Assembly (NCBI RefSeq): GCF_019209865.1
Contig: NZ_JAHUTT010000024.1
Span: 1-53,253, forward strand
Length of the DNA stretch: 53,253 nt
Direction: 5' to 3'
From: Shewanella sp. NIFS-20-20
Lineage (GTDB): Bacteria > Pseudomonadota > Gammaproteobacteria > Enterobacterales > Shewanellaceae
The notes beneath the pieces were generated by a model. It was not told the origin of the DNA. It made no database searches and saw nothing but the letters and a program-made list of their open reading frames with translations. The stretch's first letter is position 1. Every line of letters starts with the position of its first letter. Both the position numbers and the translations under genes were made by a program. This document shows positions 1-7,376 of the stretch, one piece after another.

Positions 1-48
1 AGCCATGACACGCTAGCGACGATAAAAGAATTTAGACTTCGGTCTAAA

Positions 49-125
49 GGAGCGGTAGTTCAGTTGGTTAGAATACCGGCCTGTCACGCCGGGGGTCGCG
101 GGTTCGAGTCCCGTCCGCTCCGCCA
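49..125 (+). tRNA. tRNA-Asp (GTC)
   Basis: A complete 77-nt cloverleaf with encoded CCA. The acceptor strand GGAGCGG pairs with CCGCTCC, the T arm carries GGTTCGAGTCC and the anticodon loop reads CTGTCAC, giving GUC. It begins 49 bases from the window edge and is followed by a strong terminator. In many gammaproteobacteria a tRNA-Asp lies after the 5S gene of an rRNA operon, so it may be the tail of such an operon. That is inference, because the rRNA is outside the window. Confidence 0.97.
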
Positions 126-136
126 ACTTAAGATGA

Positions 137-167
137 AAGCCTCTGCAGTAATGCAGAGGCTTTTTTC
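137..167 (+). terminator. Rho-independent terminator after tRNA-Asp
   Basis: Stem AGCCTCTGCA / TGCAGAGGCT with a short loop followed by six T residues, 12 bases after the tRNA CCA end. It probably ends the tRNA-Asp (and any upstream rRNA) transcript. Confidence 0.9.
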
Positions 168-283
168 GTTTATACAACATTTGCATTTGATGTTGTGGCG
201 TCGCGGATAAATCCGCCCCAGCTACGCTAAAGCTTCGCGCTCATAAGCTTGTGGCTGCGCCACACTCGCCCACAAACTTAAGT

Positions 284-316
284 GAAAAGCCTCATCTTCG
301 GATGGGGCTTTTTGCG
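284..316 (+). terminator. Terminator-like hairpin, second of three
   Basis: AAAAGCCTCATC, a TTCG loop, GATGGGGCTTTTT: a stable tetraloop stem with a T tract. No gene ends just before it, so it is either a backup terminator for the rRNA/tRNA transcript or a relic of a lost tRNA copy. Confidence 0.7.
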
Positions 317-392
317 TGTTATTTCCCGCGACGGAGCCCTGCGGACTCCAGGTCGCGGCACTGGCCGTGCGCAACTAGGCGTCCCCGTTGAC

Positions 393-432
393 TCCCGTCC
401 AACAGCGTCCTTGCTTAACAGCCTAGTTCGGC
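393..432 (+). repeat. Imperfect direct repeat, copy A
   Basis: Begins CCCGTCCAACAGCGTCC and continues to the TAGTTCGGCAT end. It matches 560-599 (copy B) at most positions, with a few substitutions and a one-base gap. The opening CCCGTCC also occurs in the T-arm/acceptor part of the tRNA-Asp gene, so these may be decayed tRNA 3' segments. Confidence 0.65.
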
Positions 433-492
433 ATCCAAGCCTCTCGCTCGTGAGCGCATCGCTCCGCGATACTCGCCCGCCAACATTACGAT

Positions 493-521
493 AAGCCCTA
501 ACAGCAATGTTAGGGCTTTTT
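493..521 (+). terminator. Terminator-like hairpin, third of three
   Basis: Stem AGCCCTAACA / TGTTAGGGCT with loop GCA, followed by five T residues. It is preceded by CCGCCAAC, like the tRNA-Asp 3' end, but no intact tRNA precedes it. Confidence 0.75.
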
Positions 522-559
522 CGTGTCTGTGATTTTATGTGTTTAAATATCGCAGCCGT

Positions 560-599
560 CCCGTCCAACAGCATCCCTGCTTAATCGCTCAGTTCGCAT
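560..599 (+). repeat. Imperfect direct repeat, copy B
   Basis: Partner of 393-432. CCCGTCCAACAGCATCC is followed by CTGCTTAA and a CAGTTCGCAT end. It lies about 40 bases after the third terminator-like hairpin. Confidence 0.65.
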
Positions 600-997
600 G
601 GGGTTTGGACGTTTGCTCTGCGCTTGCTAATGTCTGTAGGGTGTTTCTGTCGGCGCAACAATACATCACAATTATTTGGATGTCCTGAGTTTAGTTCGCA
701 GACGAAGCCTATGGCTGCGATGTTAGCCGCTAGTGGTTTAGGCCGTATAAGGCTAAGTGCAACTAATTCCATGGGTGCCACAGATCCTCCACGGATTCGC
801 TGCACTGATTGGGGCAAGCGTAAGCTATTTAACTTGGCCGAATGCATTGCTTATCGTAGGGTATCTTATTGCAATAGTAGTTTTGTGAGCCAATTTAAGC
901 GGTCAGTTCGATTAACGATTAGTTCATGTTCAATGCTATCCAATCTAATTTAGCCACTATTTCAACAGCTGTGTTAACAACACGGAAGGAGAGTAAT

Positions 998-1762
998 GTG
1001 ACCACACAACGCAAAGCGGCAATCCATAGCTTGCTCAAGGGGATTGAAACCGGTGATCAGCAATCGGTGGCTGTGGTGGATCCTGACAAATACATCCAAC
1101 ACAACCCGCAAACCCACGAAGGTCGAGAAGGTTTAGCGAGTCTGTTTAAGCGTCTGGCTCAAACATCACCACGGGTGAAGATTGTTCGGCTCTTTTCTGA
1201 TGGCGATTTCGTGTTTGGCCACACAGAATACGATTTCAACACCTTGAGAGTCGGATTTGAGGTGTTTCGCTTTGAAGGCGATCTAACTGTCGAACACTGG
1301 GATAATATTCAACCGAGCCGCGGCCCTAATGCTTCGGGGCGTTCAATGGTGGATGGCACGGTTGAGGTTAGTGATTGGGTTAGTACAGAAACCAATAGAC
1401 GCTTAATCATTGAATTCATCGATAGCGCCCTGATCGCTAGGCAATATCAGCAGCTGCCAAGGTTTATCTCGCCGAGTTACATCGAGCATAATCCACGCCT
1501 AACTGACGGACTGGAAGCGCTGACTCATGCACTGCAAGCTTTGGATGAAAACGGGGATCTCAGTATCTGTTACGAGACACGGCATCGGGTGCTTGCAGAG
1601 GGTAACTTTGTATTGTCAGTGTGTGAGGGATACTTAGGTGGGGCGCATACTTCTTTTTATGATCTCTTCCGGATTAGTGGAGGGATCATCGTTGAGCATT
1701 GGGATACAACAGAAACGGTACCGCCGCTAAGCCAATGGCACAATGATAACGGTAAGTTCTGA
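998..1762 (+). CDS. Tandem NTF2/SnoaL-fold protein
   Basis: The predicted 254-residue protein consists of two copies of one SnoaL/NTF2-like module. Each half has an alpha start, then Y-I-(Q/E)-H-N-P followed by (E/D)G, and each ends V-E-H-W-D (first half YIQHNP...VEHWDN, second half YIEHNP...VEHWDT). Such alpha+beta cone folds bind small hydrophobic ligands or act as cyclases, isomerases or hydrolases; no specific reaction can be assigned. The GTG start at 998 is preferred because AAGGAG lies at 985-990, seven bases upstream; the open frame extends further left to 926 without a ribosome-binding site. It is soluble, with no signal peptide. It stands alone between the tRNA-Asp tail and a convergent gene. 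Confidence 0.85.
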   Translation: MTTQRKAAIHSLLKGIETGDQQSVAVVDPDKYIQHNPQTHEGREGLASLFKRLAQTSPRVKIVRLFSDGDFVFGHTEYDFNTLRVGFEVFRFEGDLTVEHWDNIQPSRGPNASGRSMVDGTVEVSDWVSTETNRRLIIEFIDSALIARQYQQLPRFISPSYIEHNPRLTDGLEALTHALQALDENGDLSICYETRHRVLAEGNFVLSVCEGYLGGAHTSFYDLFRISGGIIVEHWDTTETVPPLSQWHNDNGKF

Positions 1763-1901
1763 TGGAGAGTACATCGCTTGGCAGTCGCTATAGCTGCAGT
1801 GGCATGCATTTGCGCTTGCAATATGGCGCGGGGTAAATAGCGTTAAGTTCACGCGACAAACACGCCGTGCTAGTGTAATTTTTGCAACGCCGGATTGTGG
1901 T

Positions 1902-2537
1902 TCACTCAAAGGCATTGCTATCGACGCGTTGAAGTTTACTGGTGCTTAAGGGGATGTATTGGCAACTGTCTTCATCTTGATAGCACAGCCAAGTGCGGTT
2001 GATAAATAGCGAGGATGATAATTGCCATTGTTCGAGATAGCGCACTGGACGTTGTTGATATTCGCCTTGATATTGGAGATTCAATTTTTGCGATTGATTA
2101 CTGTCATTGCTAAAAGGCAAGTGGTTGCTTAAGGACGCTTGTTCACGCGGTAGGGCGTTTATCATGCTTTGGTTGTCTATGATCTCAGCCAGGACTAAGG
2201 TGGCGGTATTGTCATGAAAATAGCTGGAATAGAGTTGCTGAGAGTCGTTGTTAACGCTCATGACTTTTATGGCATAGCTTGAAATGTCGTCAACGTTATA
2301 GGTGATGCTCAAGGTCAAGATGCTATTGTCAGGGGTGAGTGTTGCCGTGACCTGGGTGTTGACCTCGGTGGGTTGGCTTTGGGCGTACTGAGTGTTTCCT
2401 TGCCAGTGACCAGCTAGCGCTTGCACCATGCTCTGAGGATCGGCGTAAATATTGGTGGTCATTAAGGATAAACCGAGTAACAACCCAGAATTTATTGTGT
2501 TTTTCCGACTCACATGTTGGCTGTCATCTATCGACAT
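1902..2537 (-). CDS. Secreted protein of unknown function
   Basis: I do not recognise this 211-residue protein with certainty. Residues 1-33 look like a signal peptide: charged start, hydrophobic stretch GLLLGLSLMTTNIYA, probable cut after NIYA. The mature part opens with ALAGHWQGNTQY and has alternating beta-type segments. This resembles the small lipocalin-like or DUF1579-like proteins that begin with a G-x-W motif, but that is only a shape resemblance. The ATG start has AGGAGC about eight bases upstream. It converges with the SnoaL-type gene and is divergent from tRNA-Trp. The mature domain holds a Cys pair near its C-terminus (WLCYQDEDSCQY) that could form a disulfide in the periplasm. 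Confidence 0.75.
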   Translation of the reverse strand: MSIDDSQHVSRKNTINSGLLLGLSLMTTNIYADPQSMVQALAGHWQGNTQYAQSQPTEVNTQVTATLTPDNSILTLSITYNVDDISSYAIKVMSVNNDSQQLYSSYFHDNTATLVLAEIIDNQSMINALPREQASLSNHLPFSNDSNQSQKLNLQYQGEYQQRPVRYLEQWQLSSSLFINRTWLCYQDEDSCQYIPLSTSKLQRVDSNAFE

Positions 2538-2655
2538 ACCTTGCTCCTACGTCCAGCAAGTGGGGGTACATTGAACAATCATACGCCTCTGTGCCGCAAT
2601 TATCGACGTCTTGCTTGAAAAATCCGCAGTCAAACCAATAAGCTTGAAAAAGTAC

Positions 2656-2686
2656 TTTACCTTTAACAGCTGTTTACGCATAATGC
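2656..2686 (+). promoter_or_regulatory. Possible promoter of tRNA-Trp
   Basis: TAATGC at 2681-2686 could be a -10 box placed 11 bases before the mature tRNA 5' end. A TTTACC lies 19 bases further upstream as a poor -35. The spacing is suboptimal, so this is a weak prediction. Confidence 0.3.
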
Positions 2687-2697
2687 ACCACGTCAAC

Positions 2698-2774
2698 AGG
2701 GGTGTAGTTCCAATTGGTAGAACAGCGGTCTCCAAAACCGATGGTTGCGGGTTCGAGTCCTGCCACCCCTGCCA
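2698..2774 (+). tRNA. tRNA-Trp (CCA)
   Basis: 77-nt cloverleaf with encoded CCA. The acceptor strand AGGGGTG pairs with CACCCCT, the anticodon loop CTCCAAA gives CCA, and the T arm is GGTTCGAGTCC. The body is very close to the enterobacterial tRNA-Trp. It is a monocistronic unit ended by the hairpin at 2785-2815. Confidence 0.97.
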
Positions 2775-2784
2775 AATTCTCGAG

Positions 2785-2815
2785 AAAGGCCATTCAGCAA
2801 TGAATGGCCTTTTTT
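2785..2815 (+). terminator. Terminator after tRNA-Trp
   Basis: AAAGGCCATTCA / TGAATGGCCTTTTTT with a short loop and T tract, 11 bases after the tRNA end. Confidence 0.9.
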
Positions 2816-2894
2816 GTATCTCAAATATGCTCAGACTTCTGCAACGACTGATATCAGGGTAAACTGACGTTAGTTTTAACGATGGGTAGCTATC

Positions 2895-3305
2895 ATGTCA
2901 CAACGTGCTCAATTACAGGCGATGGGTATGACCCCCTTGCGACTGAATCCACTTGGCCGCCAATTACTGGGTGAAACTAGGCGAGATGCTGCGAGGGTGA
3001 AGCATGCAGGACAAGCGCAATTGGTTATCAAGGTTGCTGACTCATTTGACGGCGTAAAGTTACTTGAACATGCCCTTATGCAAGCGGTGTTGCAACTGCT
3101 TAACCTGACTCCGACACGCTGTGCGGTGCAGTCGGAGTTATCTGAAGGTCAAGGATTGCTATGGGATTTAAGCGGCCAAGACAACGGAATTATCCATTCC
3201 TTAGCGCTTGATAGCCTTGGGCAACTGACGGAAGTGGCAACTAAACGACAATTATGGATATGTGTATGGCAGTATTTAGCGGCGCAGGAAAACCAGCATG
3301 ACTAG
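2895..3305 (+). CDS. holD: DNA polymerase III psi subunit
   Basis: This 136-residue protein is the psi subunit of the clamp loader of DNA polymerase III. In E. coli psi bridges chi (HolC, SSB contact) to the DnaX complex. The protein is poorly conserved, but the N-terminal QLQAMGMTPLRLNPLG aligns with E. coli QLQQLGITQWSLRRPG, and the C-terminal KRQLWICVWQYL aligns with the family's closing helix around ALWQQICTY. The length equals that of E. coli HolD (137). The downstream rimI overlaps its last eight bases, the same gene pairing as in E. coli, which supports the call. Start ATG at 2895; GATGGG about 11 bases upstream is a weak ribosome-binding site. Confidence 0.85.
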   Translation: MSQRAQLQAMGMTPLRLNPLGRQLLGETRRDAARVKHAGQAQLVIKVADSFDGVKLLEHALMQAVLQLLNLTPTRCAVQSELSEGQGLLWDLSGQDNGIIHSLALDSLGQLTEVATKRQLWICVWQYLAAQENQHD

Positions 3306-3741
3306 GCAACTAACTGGCCTCTCTCTTAGCGATATCAGCGCGATGGCGTCGATAGCGCAACAGTTAGATTATCCGTTGAGCGAAACTAGCTTACAGGGGT
3401 GTTTTGGCGCTTTATATCGAGTCTCTGGAATAAGGGTGGTCGATGAGTTAGTGGGATTTTGTATTTGTCAGCAAATTATCGATGAAGTCACACTCCTTGA
3501 TATTTGTGTTGCGCCTGCATATCAAGGCCAAGGCATTGGCTGTCAGTTACTGCAAGATAGTCAGCAAGCGGCCAAGCAGGCCAATGCCGTGGTGATCATG
3601 CTAGAGGTTAAGGCATCGAATCTAGGTGCGCAGCGACTCTACCAAAAATTTGGCTTTGAACAGACGGGAAAGCGGCCCAATTATTATCAAACGCCTCAAG
3701 GTCGAGAGGATGCCATTTTAATGGATTGGCGCATTGATTGA
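3298..3741 (+). CDS. rimI: Ribosomal protein bS18 alanine N-acetyltransferase
   Basis: GNAT-family enzyme that transfers acetyl from acetyl-CoA to the N-terminal alanine of ribosomal protein S18. The acetyl-CoA loop is visible as APAYQGQGIGCQLL (R/Q-x-x-G-x-G/A type), followed by EVKASNLGAQRLYQKFGF and the RimI-specific C-terminal signature RPNYYQTPQGREDAILM. Length 147 against 148 in E. coli. It overlaps holD by eight bases, which implies translational coupling, and ends just before a bidirectional terminator shared with lipA. Confidence 0.95.
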   Translation: MTRQLTGLSLSDISAMASIAQQLDYPLSETSLQGCFGALYRVSGIRVVDELVGFCICQQIIDEVTLLDICVAPAYQGQGIGCQLLQDSQQAAKQANAVVIMLEVKASNLGAQRLYQKFGFEQTGKRPNYYQTPQGREDAILMDWRID

Positions 3742-3756
3742 GCGCTGAATGCAGCC

Positions 3757-3793
3757 AAAAAAACGCCGGAGCTTGTGGGCTACGGCGTTTTTT
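3757..3793. terminator. Bidirectional terminator rimI / lipA
   Basis: AAAAAACGCCGGAGC paired with GGCTACGGCGTTTTTT, with A and T tracts on the two sides. It can terminate rimI on the plus strand and lipA on the minus strand. Confidence 0.85.
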
Positions 3794-3808
3794 ATCAAGT
3801 CATCACGC

Positions 3809-4774
3809 TTATTTAACTTCTTTACCTTGAGCTTGCAGATCGGCATGGTAGCTTGAGCGTACCAAAGGACCACACGCCGCATGACTGAAGCCTAAATCAT
3901 CGGCGATTTGCTTGAACTCAGCAAATTCGGCGGGAGTAACATAGCGCTCAACCGGCAAGTGGAACTTAGACGGTTGTAGATACTGGCCTAACGTCAGCAT
4001 GTTGACGTCATGGGATCGCAAGTCTTTTAAGACCTGAACGATTTCTTCATTGCTTTCACCTAGCCCCAGCATGATCCCAGATTTTGTCGGGATTTCAGGG
4101 TGGCGTGCTTTAAAGCGCTTGAGTAAATCCAGTGACCATTGATAATTCGCGCCTGGGCGGGCCTTGCGGTAATGCGCTGGAGCCGTTTCTAAGTTGTGAT
4201 TAAACACATCGGGCGGCTCATTGGCGAGGATATCTAAGGCGGCGTCAATCCGACCACGGAAATCAGGCACTAAAATCTCAATTTTGATGTGGGGATTCAG
4301 TACGCGGATTTCACGGATACAGTCGGCAAAATGCTGGGCGCCACCATCACGTAAATCGTCGCGATCCACAGAAGTGATCACCACATATTTGAGCTTCATA
4401 TCAGCGATGGTTTTTGCCAATTTTTTTGGCTCTTCGCTATCAGGTTTCAGCGGGCGACCATGTGCCACATCGCAAAAAGGGCAGCGACGGGTACAGATGG
4501 CTCCCAAAATCATAAAGGTGGCGGTGCCATGGTTAAAGCACTCGGCCAAATTAGGGCAAGAGGCCTCTTCACATACCGAATGTAAGCCATTATTGCGAAG
4601 CGCTTGTTTAATATCGTTAATGCGTTGATTTGAGGCTGGCAATTTCACCCGTAACCAGTCGGGTTTACGTAGCATGGTCTCTTTTTCAGACGGGACTACT
4701 TTAACTGGAATTCGTGCAACTTTGTCAGCATCGCGGAGTTTAACTCCTGGCTGTAATCGTTCTGGCCTATTCAT
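3809..4774 (-). CDS. lipA: Lipoyl synthase
   Basis: Radical SAM enzyme that inserts two sulfur atoms into protein-bound octanoyl groups to form the lipoyl cofactor of 2-oxoacid dehydrogenases and the glycine cleavage system. Both iron-sulfur sites are visible: the auxiliary cluster C-x4-C-x5-C at C68, C73 and C79, and the radical SAM C-x3-C-x2-C at C94, C98 and C101 (ICTRRCPFC). The C-terminal RSSYHAD holds the conserved serine that ligates the auxiliary cluster. Length 321, the same as E. coli LipA. Its ATG overlaps the lipB stop by four bases (ATGA), so the two are translationally coupled; LipB supplies the octanoyl substrate. Confidence 0.98.
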   Translation of the reverse strand: MNRPERLQPGVKLRDADKVARIPVKVVPSEKETMLRKPDWLRVKLPASNQRINDIKQALRNNGLHSVCEEASCPNLAECFNHGTATFMILGAICTRRCPFCDVAHGRPLKPDSEEPKKLAKTIADMKLKYVVITSVDRDDLRDGGAQHFADCIREIRVLNPHIKIEILVPDFRGRIDAALDILANEPPDVFNHNLETAPAHYRKARPGANYQWSLDLLKRFKARHPEIPTKSGIMLGLGESNEEIVQVLKDLRSHDVNMLTLGQYLQPSKFHLPVERYVTPAEFAEFKQIADDLGFSHAACGPLVRSSYHADLQAQGKEVK

Positions 4775-5472
4775 GAATGAGATGCTTCCTCGGTACTGGC
4801 AGTGGATAATCCGTGGTGATGAATTACTTGGGTATACGCTAATTGTTGGGCTAAGGCCTCGGTGAGCGCCGCGCCAGCCTGTTCGACTGATTGCGGCCCA
4901 TCAAGCGCCTGACATTGCACCATTTCCATTCCGGCATAACCACAAGGGTTAATCCGTTGAAATGGCGATAAGTCCATATTGACATTGAGCGCGAGTCCGT
5001 GAAATGAGCAGCCTTTGCGAATGCGTAGTCCTAACGAGGCAATTTTGCCATCACCAACATAAACGCCAGGCGCATCCGCCTTAGCATAAGCGTGAATGTC
5101 AAACGGGCTCAACATCGCAATGATGCTATCTTCTATGGCGCTGACTAATTGTCTGACCCCTATCTTTTTGCGCTTAATGTCTAACAACGGGTAGGCAACT
5201 AATTGCCCCGGACCGTGATAAGTGACTTGGCCACCCCGGTCGACTTGGATCACCGGAATATCGCCTGGCGCTAAAATGTGTTCGCTTTTACCTGCTTGGC
5301 CCTGAGTAAACACCGGCGGGTGTTCAACGAGCCATAATTCGTCTTGGCTTTGTGGGTTGCGATGATCGGTATAGTGTTGCATCGCATGCCAGACGGTTTG
5401 GTAATCCATGTTACCTAGATGGCGTACATGCAAACAGCTTGCAATGTCTGCGGTGTTAAGCTCGGTTGACAC
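4771..5472 (-). CDS. lipB: Octanoyl-ACP:protein octanoyltransferase
   Basis: Transfers octanoate from acyl carrier protein to the lipoyl domains of target enzymes, the step before LipA. Family motifs are [18 protein letters not shown] near the middle, [14 protein letters not shown] with the catalytic lysine, and [12 protein letters not shown] with the catalytic cysteine. Length 233, about 20 residues longer than E. coli at the ends. The GTG start at 5472 is supported by AGAGGT eight bases upstream. A good promoter lies at 5505-5533, and the upstream ybeD transcript ends in a terminator, so lipB-lipA can be transcribed independently of ybeD. Confidence 0.97.
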   Translation of the reverse strand: MSTELNTADIASCLHVRHLGNMDYQTVWHAMQHYTDHRNPQSQDELWLVEHPPVFTQGQAGKSEHILAPGDIPVIQVDRGGQVTYHGPGQLVAYPLLDIKRKKIGVRQLVSAIEDSIIAMLSPFDIHAYAKADAPGVYVGDGKIASLGLRIRKGCSFHGLALNVNMDLSPFQRINPCGYAGMEMVQCQALDGPQSVEQAGAALTEALAQQLAYTQVIHHHGLSTASTEEASHS

Positions 5473-5504
5473 GGACGAGACCTCTTTAAACTTAATGTGT
5501 GAAC

Positions 5505-5533
5505 ATTATACGCGAGGGGGAATAAATGTAACA
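5505..5533 (-). promoter_or_regulatory. Promoter of lipB-lipA
   Basis: On the minus strand, -35 TGTTAC (5528-5533), a 17-base spacer and a perfect -10 TATAAT (5505-5510). It is located between the ybeD terminator and the lipB ribosome-binding site. Confidence 0.55.
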
Positions 5534-5584
5534 GAGATCACATCAGTCAAAATGGCTGCTGTTATCTGTCGCAATCAGAGCTTA

Positions 5585-5618
5585 TAAAAAAGGCGAATCT
5601 TATCTAGTAAGATCCGCC
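5585..5618 (-). terminator. Terminator of ybeD (upstream of lipB)
   Basis: Read on the minus strand: GGCGGATCTTA, a short loop, TAAGATTCGCC, then TTTTTTAT. It sits immediately after ybeD and before lipB, uncoupling the two. Confidence 0.85.
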
Positions 5619-5633
5619 CGACAAATGAGCTAA

Positions 5634-5906
5634 TTACAGAACTCGTTTGACGCCTTCGATGGCGGCAAGCTCAGAATATAAGGCTTCAATTTGTGGTTTA
5701 TCTTGCACCATGACACGAATGGTGATGGAGTAATAGGTCCCTTTACTGGAAATATTGGTGGTCGGGGCATAGTCACCGGGAACATGACGTTGCACTACGG
5801 CAACGACACGATCGGCTAATGTGTCACTGGCACTACCAACCACTTTAAACGGAAACGAGTTAGGAAACTCCATTAATTCATCAAAACGTGTGTCTAAATC
5901 TGACAT
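5634..5906 (-). CDS. ybeD: DUF493 / YbeD family protein
   Basis: A 90-residue cytoplasmic protein of the YbeD (UPF0250/DUF493) family, an ACT-like alpha/beta fold of unsettled function that sits next to lipB in most gammaproteobacteria. Recognisable segments are [11 protein letters not shown] near the N-terminus, followed by a fold ending [19 protein letters not shown]. coli YbeD is 87 residues. The neighbours dacA upstream and lipB downstream match the E. coli order. GGGAGT just upstream of the ATG serves as the ribosome-binding site. Confidence 0.93.
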   Translation of the reverse strand: MSDLDTRFDELMEFPNSFPFKVVGSASDTLADRVVAVVQRHVPGDYAPTTNISSKGTYYSITIRVMVQDKPQIEALYSELAAIEGVKRVL

Positions 5907-5977
5907 GGGAAACTCCCTTAAATACTGATGGGGTAAATATGGTGGTTAACTGGTAATTTTCAAGCGTACCCACCTAA

Positions 5978-6006
5978 ATAAAACGCCACCTTGCGGTGGC
6001 GTTATT
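5978..6006 (-). terminator. Hairpin between dacA and ybeD
   Basis: Perfect stem AACGCCACC / GGTGGCGTT with loop TTGC; on the minus strand it is followed by the T-rich TTATTTAGG. It overlaps the region directly after the dacA stop and probably ends part of the dacA transcripts. Confidence 0.7.
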
Positions 6007-6007
6007 G

Positions 6008-7186
6008 TTAGTTGAACCAGCTGGCAAACATTTGTTTGAAATAATCCATCAGCTTACTGAACCAACTGCCTTCCTGAACATCTTCCAGTGCCACCAATGG
6101 GAATTGTGCAATATCTTTGCCATCCAATTGGAAGTATACGCGGCCTACGGTGGTGCCTTTCATGATGGGCGCTTCGAGTGGCTGAGTTAATTCAAAATTA
6201 GCTTGCAGGTTTTTGCCCTGACCACGATTAATGGTGATGGGAGTATCAGTCAACACCCCTAATTTGATTTGTGGCTTATCGCCGTACCAAATAGGCTGTT
6301 CAACAAAGGTATCTCCCGCGTGATAAGGTGTCACGGTTTCAAAGAAACGGAAGCCATAGTTCAGTAATTTTTTACTTTCCGCTTTGCGCGCGGCTTCACT
6401 ACCTGTGCCCATAACAACCGCAATTAAACGCATGCCATCTTTAGTGGCCGAGCTAACTAAGTTAAAACCCGCCCCTGAGGTATGACCGGTTTTGATGCCG
6501 TCAACGTTGAGGCTTTTATCCCACAATAAACCGTTGCGGTTATATTGTTTGATGCCGTTATATGTGAATGATTTTTCGCTATAGACGCGATATTCATCGG
6601 GCACATCACGGATTAAGGCAGCCCCTAATAACGCCATATCATACGCGGTGGTTTTATGCTGATCTGAGTCTAAACCATGGGAGTTTTCAAAGTGGCTGTC
6701 TTGCATGCCTAACTGCTTAGCCCACGAATTCATCAAATCAACAAAAGCGTCTTCAGTGCCGGCGATGTGCTCCGCCATGGCGACACACGCATCGTTGCCT
6801 GACTGAATAATGATGCCTTTATTTAATTCTGACACTTTGACCTTCGTGCCGACTTCGATAAACATTTTTGATGAGTCAGGGAAGTTTTTGGCCCAAGCAT
6901 TTTTAGAAATAGTGACCTCGTCATCGAGATTGACGTTACCGACTTTGACTTCGTGGCCAATGACATAACTGGTCATCATCTTGGTTAAGCTGGCAGGATT
7001 TAAGCTTTCATATGCATTGTTTTCGGCAATCACTTTACCGGTATTGTAATCCATTAAAATATACGCTTTGGCAGCGACATCTGGGGCATCAGGAATGACC
7101 ATTGGGGCATTGTTGGCTTGGGCCGCAACAGTGATGCTGGTAAATAACAGTAACGCTTTAATTGGTTTTATCACTAAATTCTTCAT
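6008..7186 (-). CDS. dacA: D-alanyl-D-alanine carboxypeptidase (PBP5 type)
   Basis: Low-molecular-mass penicillin-binding protein that removes the terminal D-Ala from peptidoglycan pentapeptides in the periplasm. Numbered from the ATG at 7186, an N-terminal signal peptide runs to about residue 24 (AAQA). The catalytic triad motifs are S66-L-T-K69, S129-G-N131 and KTGHTSG near residue 230. The C-terminal beta domain ends in the short amphipathic helix WFSKLMDYFKQMFASWFN, typical of the PBP5 membrane anchor. 392 residues against 403 in E. coli. An in-frame TTG at 7216 would add ten residues but lacks a ribosome-binding site and spoils the signal peptide. Neighbours rlpA and ybeD as in E. coli. 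Confidence 0.96.
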   Translation of the reverse strand: MKNLVIKPIKALLLFTSITVAAQANNAPMVIPDAPDVAAKAYILMDYNTGKVIAENNAYESLNPASLTKMMTSYVIGHEVKVGNVNLDDEVTISKNAWAKNFPDSSKMFIEVGTKVKVSELNKGIIIQSGNDACVAMAEHIAGTEDAFVDLMNSWAKQLGMQDSHFENSHGLDSDQHKTTAYDMALLGAALIRDVPDEYRVYSEKSFTYNGIKQYNRNGLLWDKSLNVDGIKTGHTSGAGFNLVSSATKDGMRLIAVVMGTGSEAARKAESKKLLNYGFRFFETVTPYHAGDTFVEQPIWYGDKPQIKLGVLTDTPITINRGQGKNLQANFELTQPLEAPIMKGTTVGRVYFQLDGKDIAQFPLVALEDVQEGSWFSKLMDYFKQMFASWFN

Positions 7187-7376
7187 CGGTAAGACGGTTC
7201 TTTTGGTTTTTGACAACTGTCAGGTGTTGACCTAGTTGCGATAACGACTCGGCATTATCGCTCGAAATTGGGAGCCACTCATTCCATTGCAAGAGTTTTA
7301 GGCTTGCGCAGTATACCACTAGTGGACAAAGATTTTTAGTATAGGTTCCCTGCCTTAGCTCACCATGAATAAATAC

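Larger units (their letters stand above)
126..997. other. 872-base gap without a convincing gene
   Basis: After the tRNA-Asp terminator this stretch holds two further terminator-like hairpins (284-316 and 493-521). It also holds a smaller dyad ACAACAT/ATGTTGT near 174-197 and an imperfect direct repeat (393-432 and 560-599). The bases just before the second and third hairpins (ACTCGCCCACAAACTTAAG, ACTCGCCCGCCAACATTA) resemble the tRNA 3' end plus the spacer that follows tRNA-Asp, suggesting decayed copies of a tRNA-plus-terminator unit. Short open frames exist on both strands between 580 and 950, but none has a clear ribosome-binding site or a family I recognise. Confidence 0.6.

Noticed and set aside
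581..953. Overlapping open frames on both strands (minus 581-847, plus 624-953)
   Set aside because: Neither has a ribosome-binding site or a family I can name, and they mirror each other. Kept only as an unexplained region.
926..997. Upstream ATG extension of the SnoaL-type gene
   Set aside because: The GTG at 998 has AAGGAG at ideal spacing and the protein fold begins right after it; the extension has neither.
7317..7326. CCACTAGTGG palindrome upstream of dacA
   Set aside because: A ten-base palindrome is expected by chance at this window size, and no promoter with a good -35 could be placed around it.
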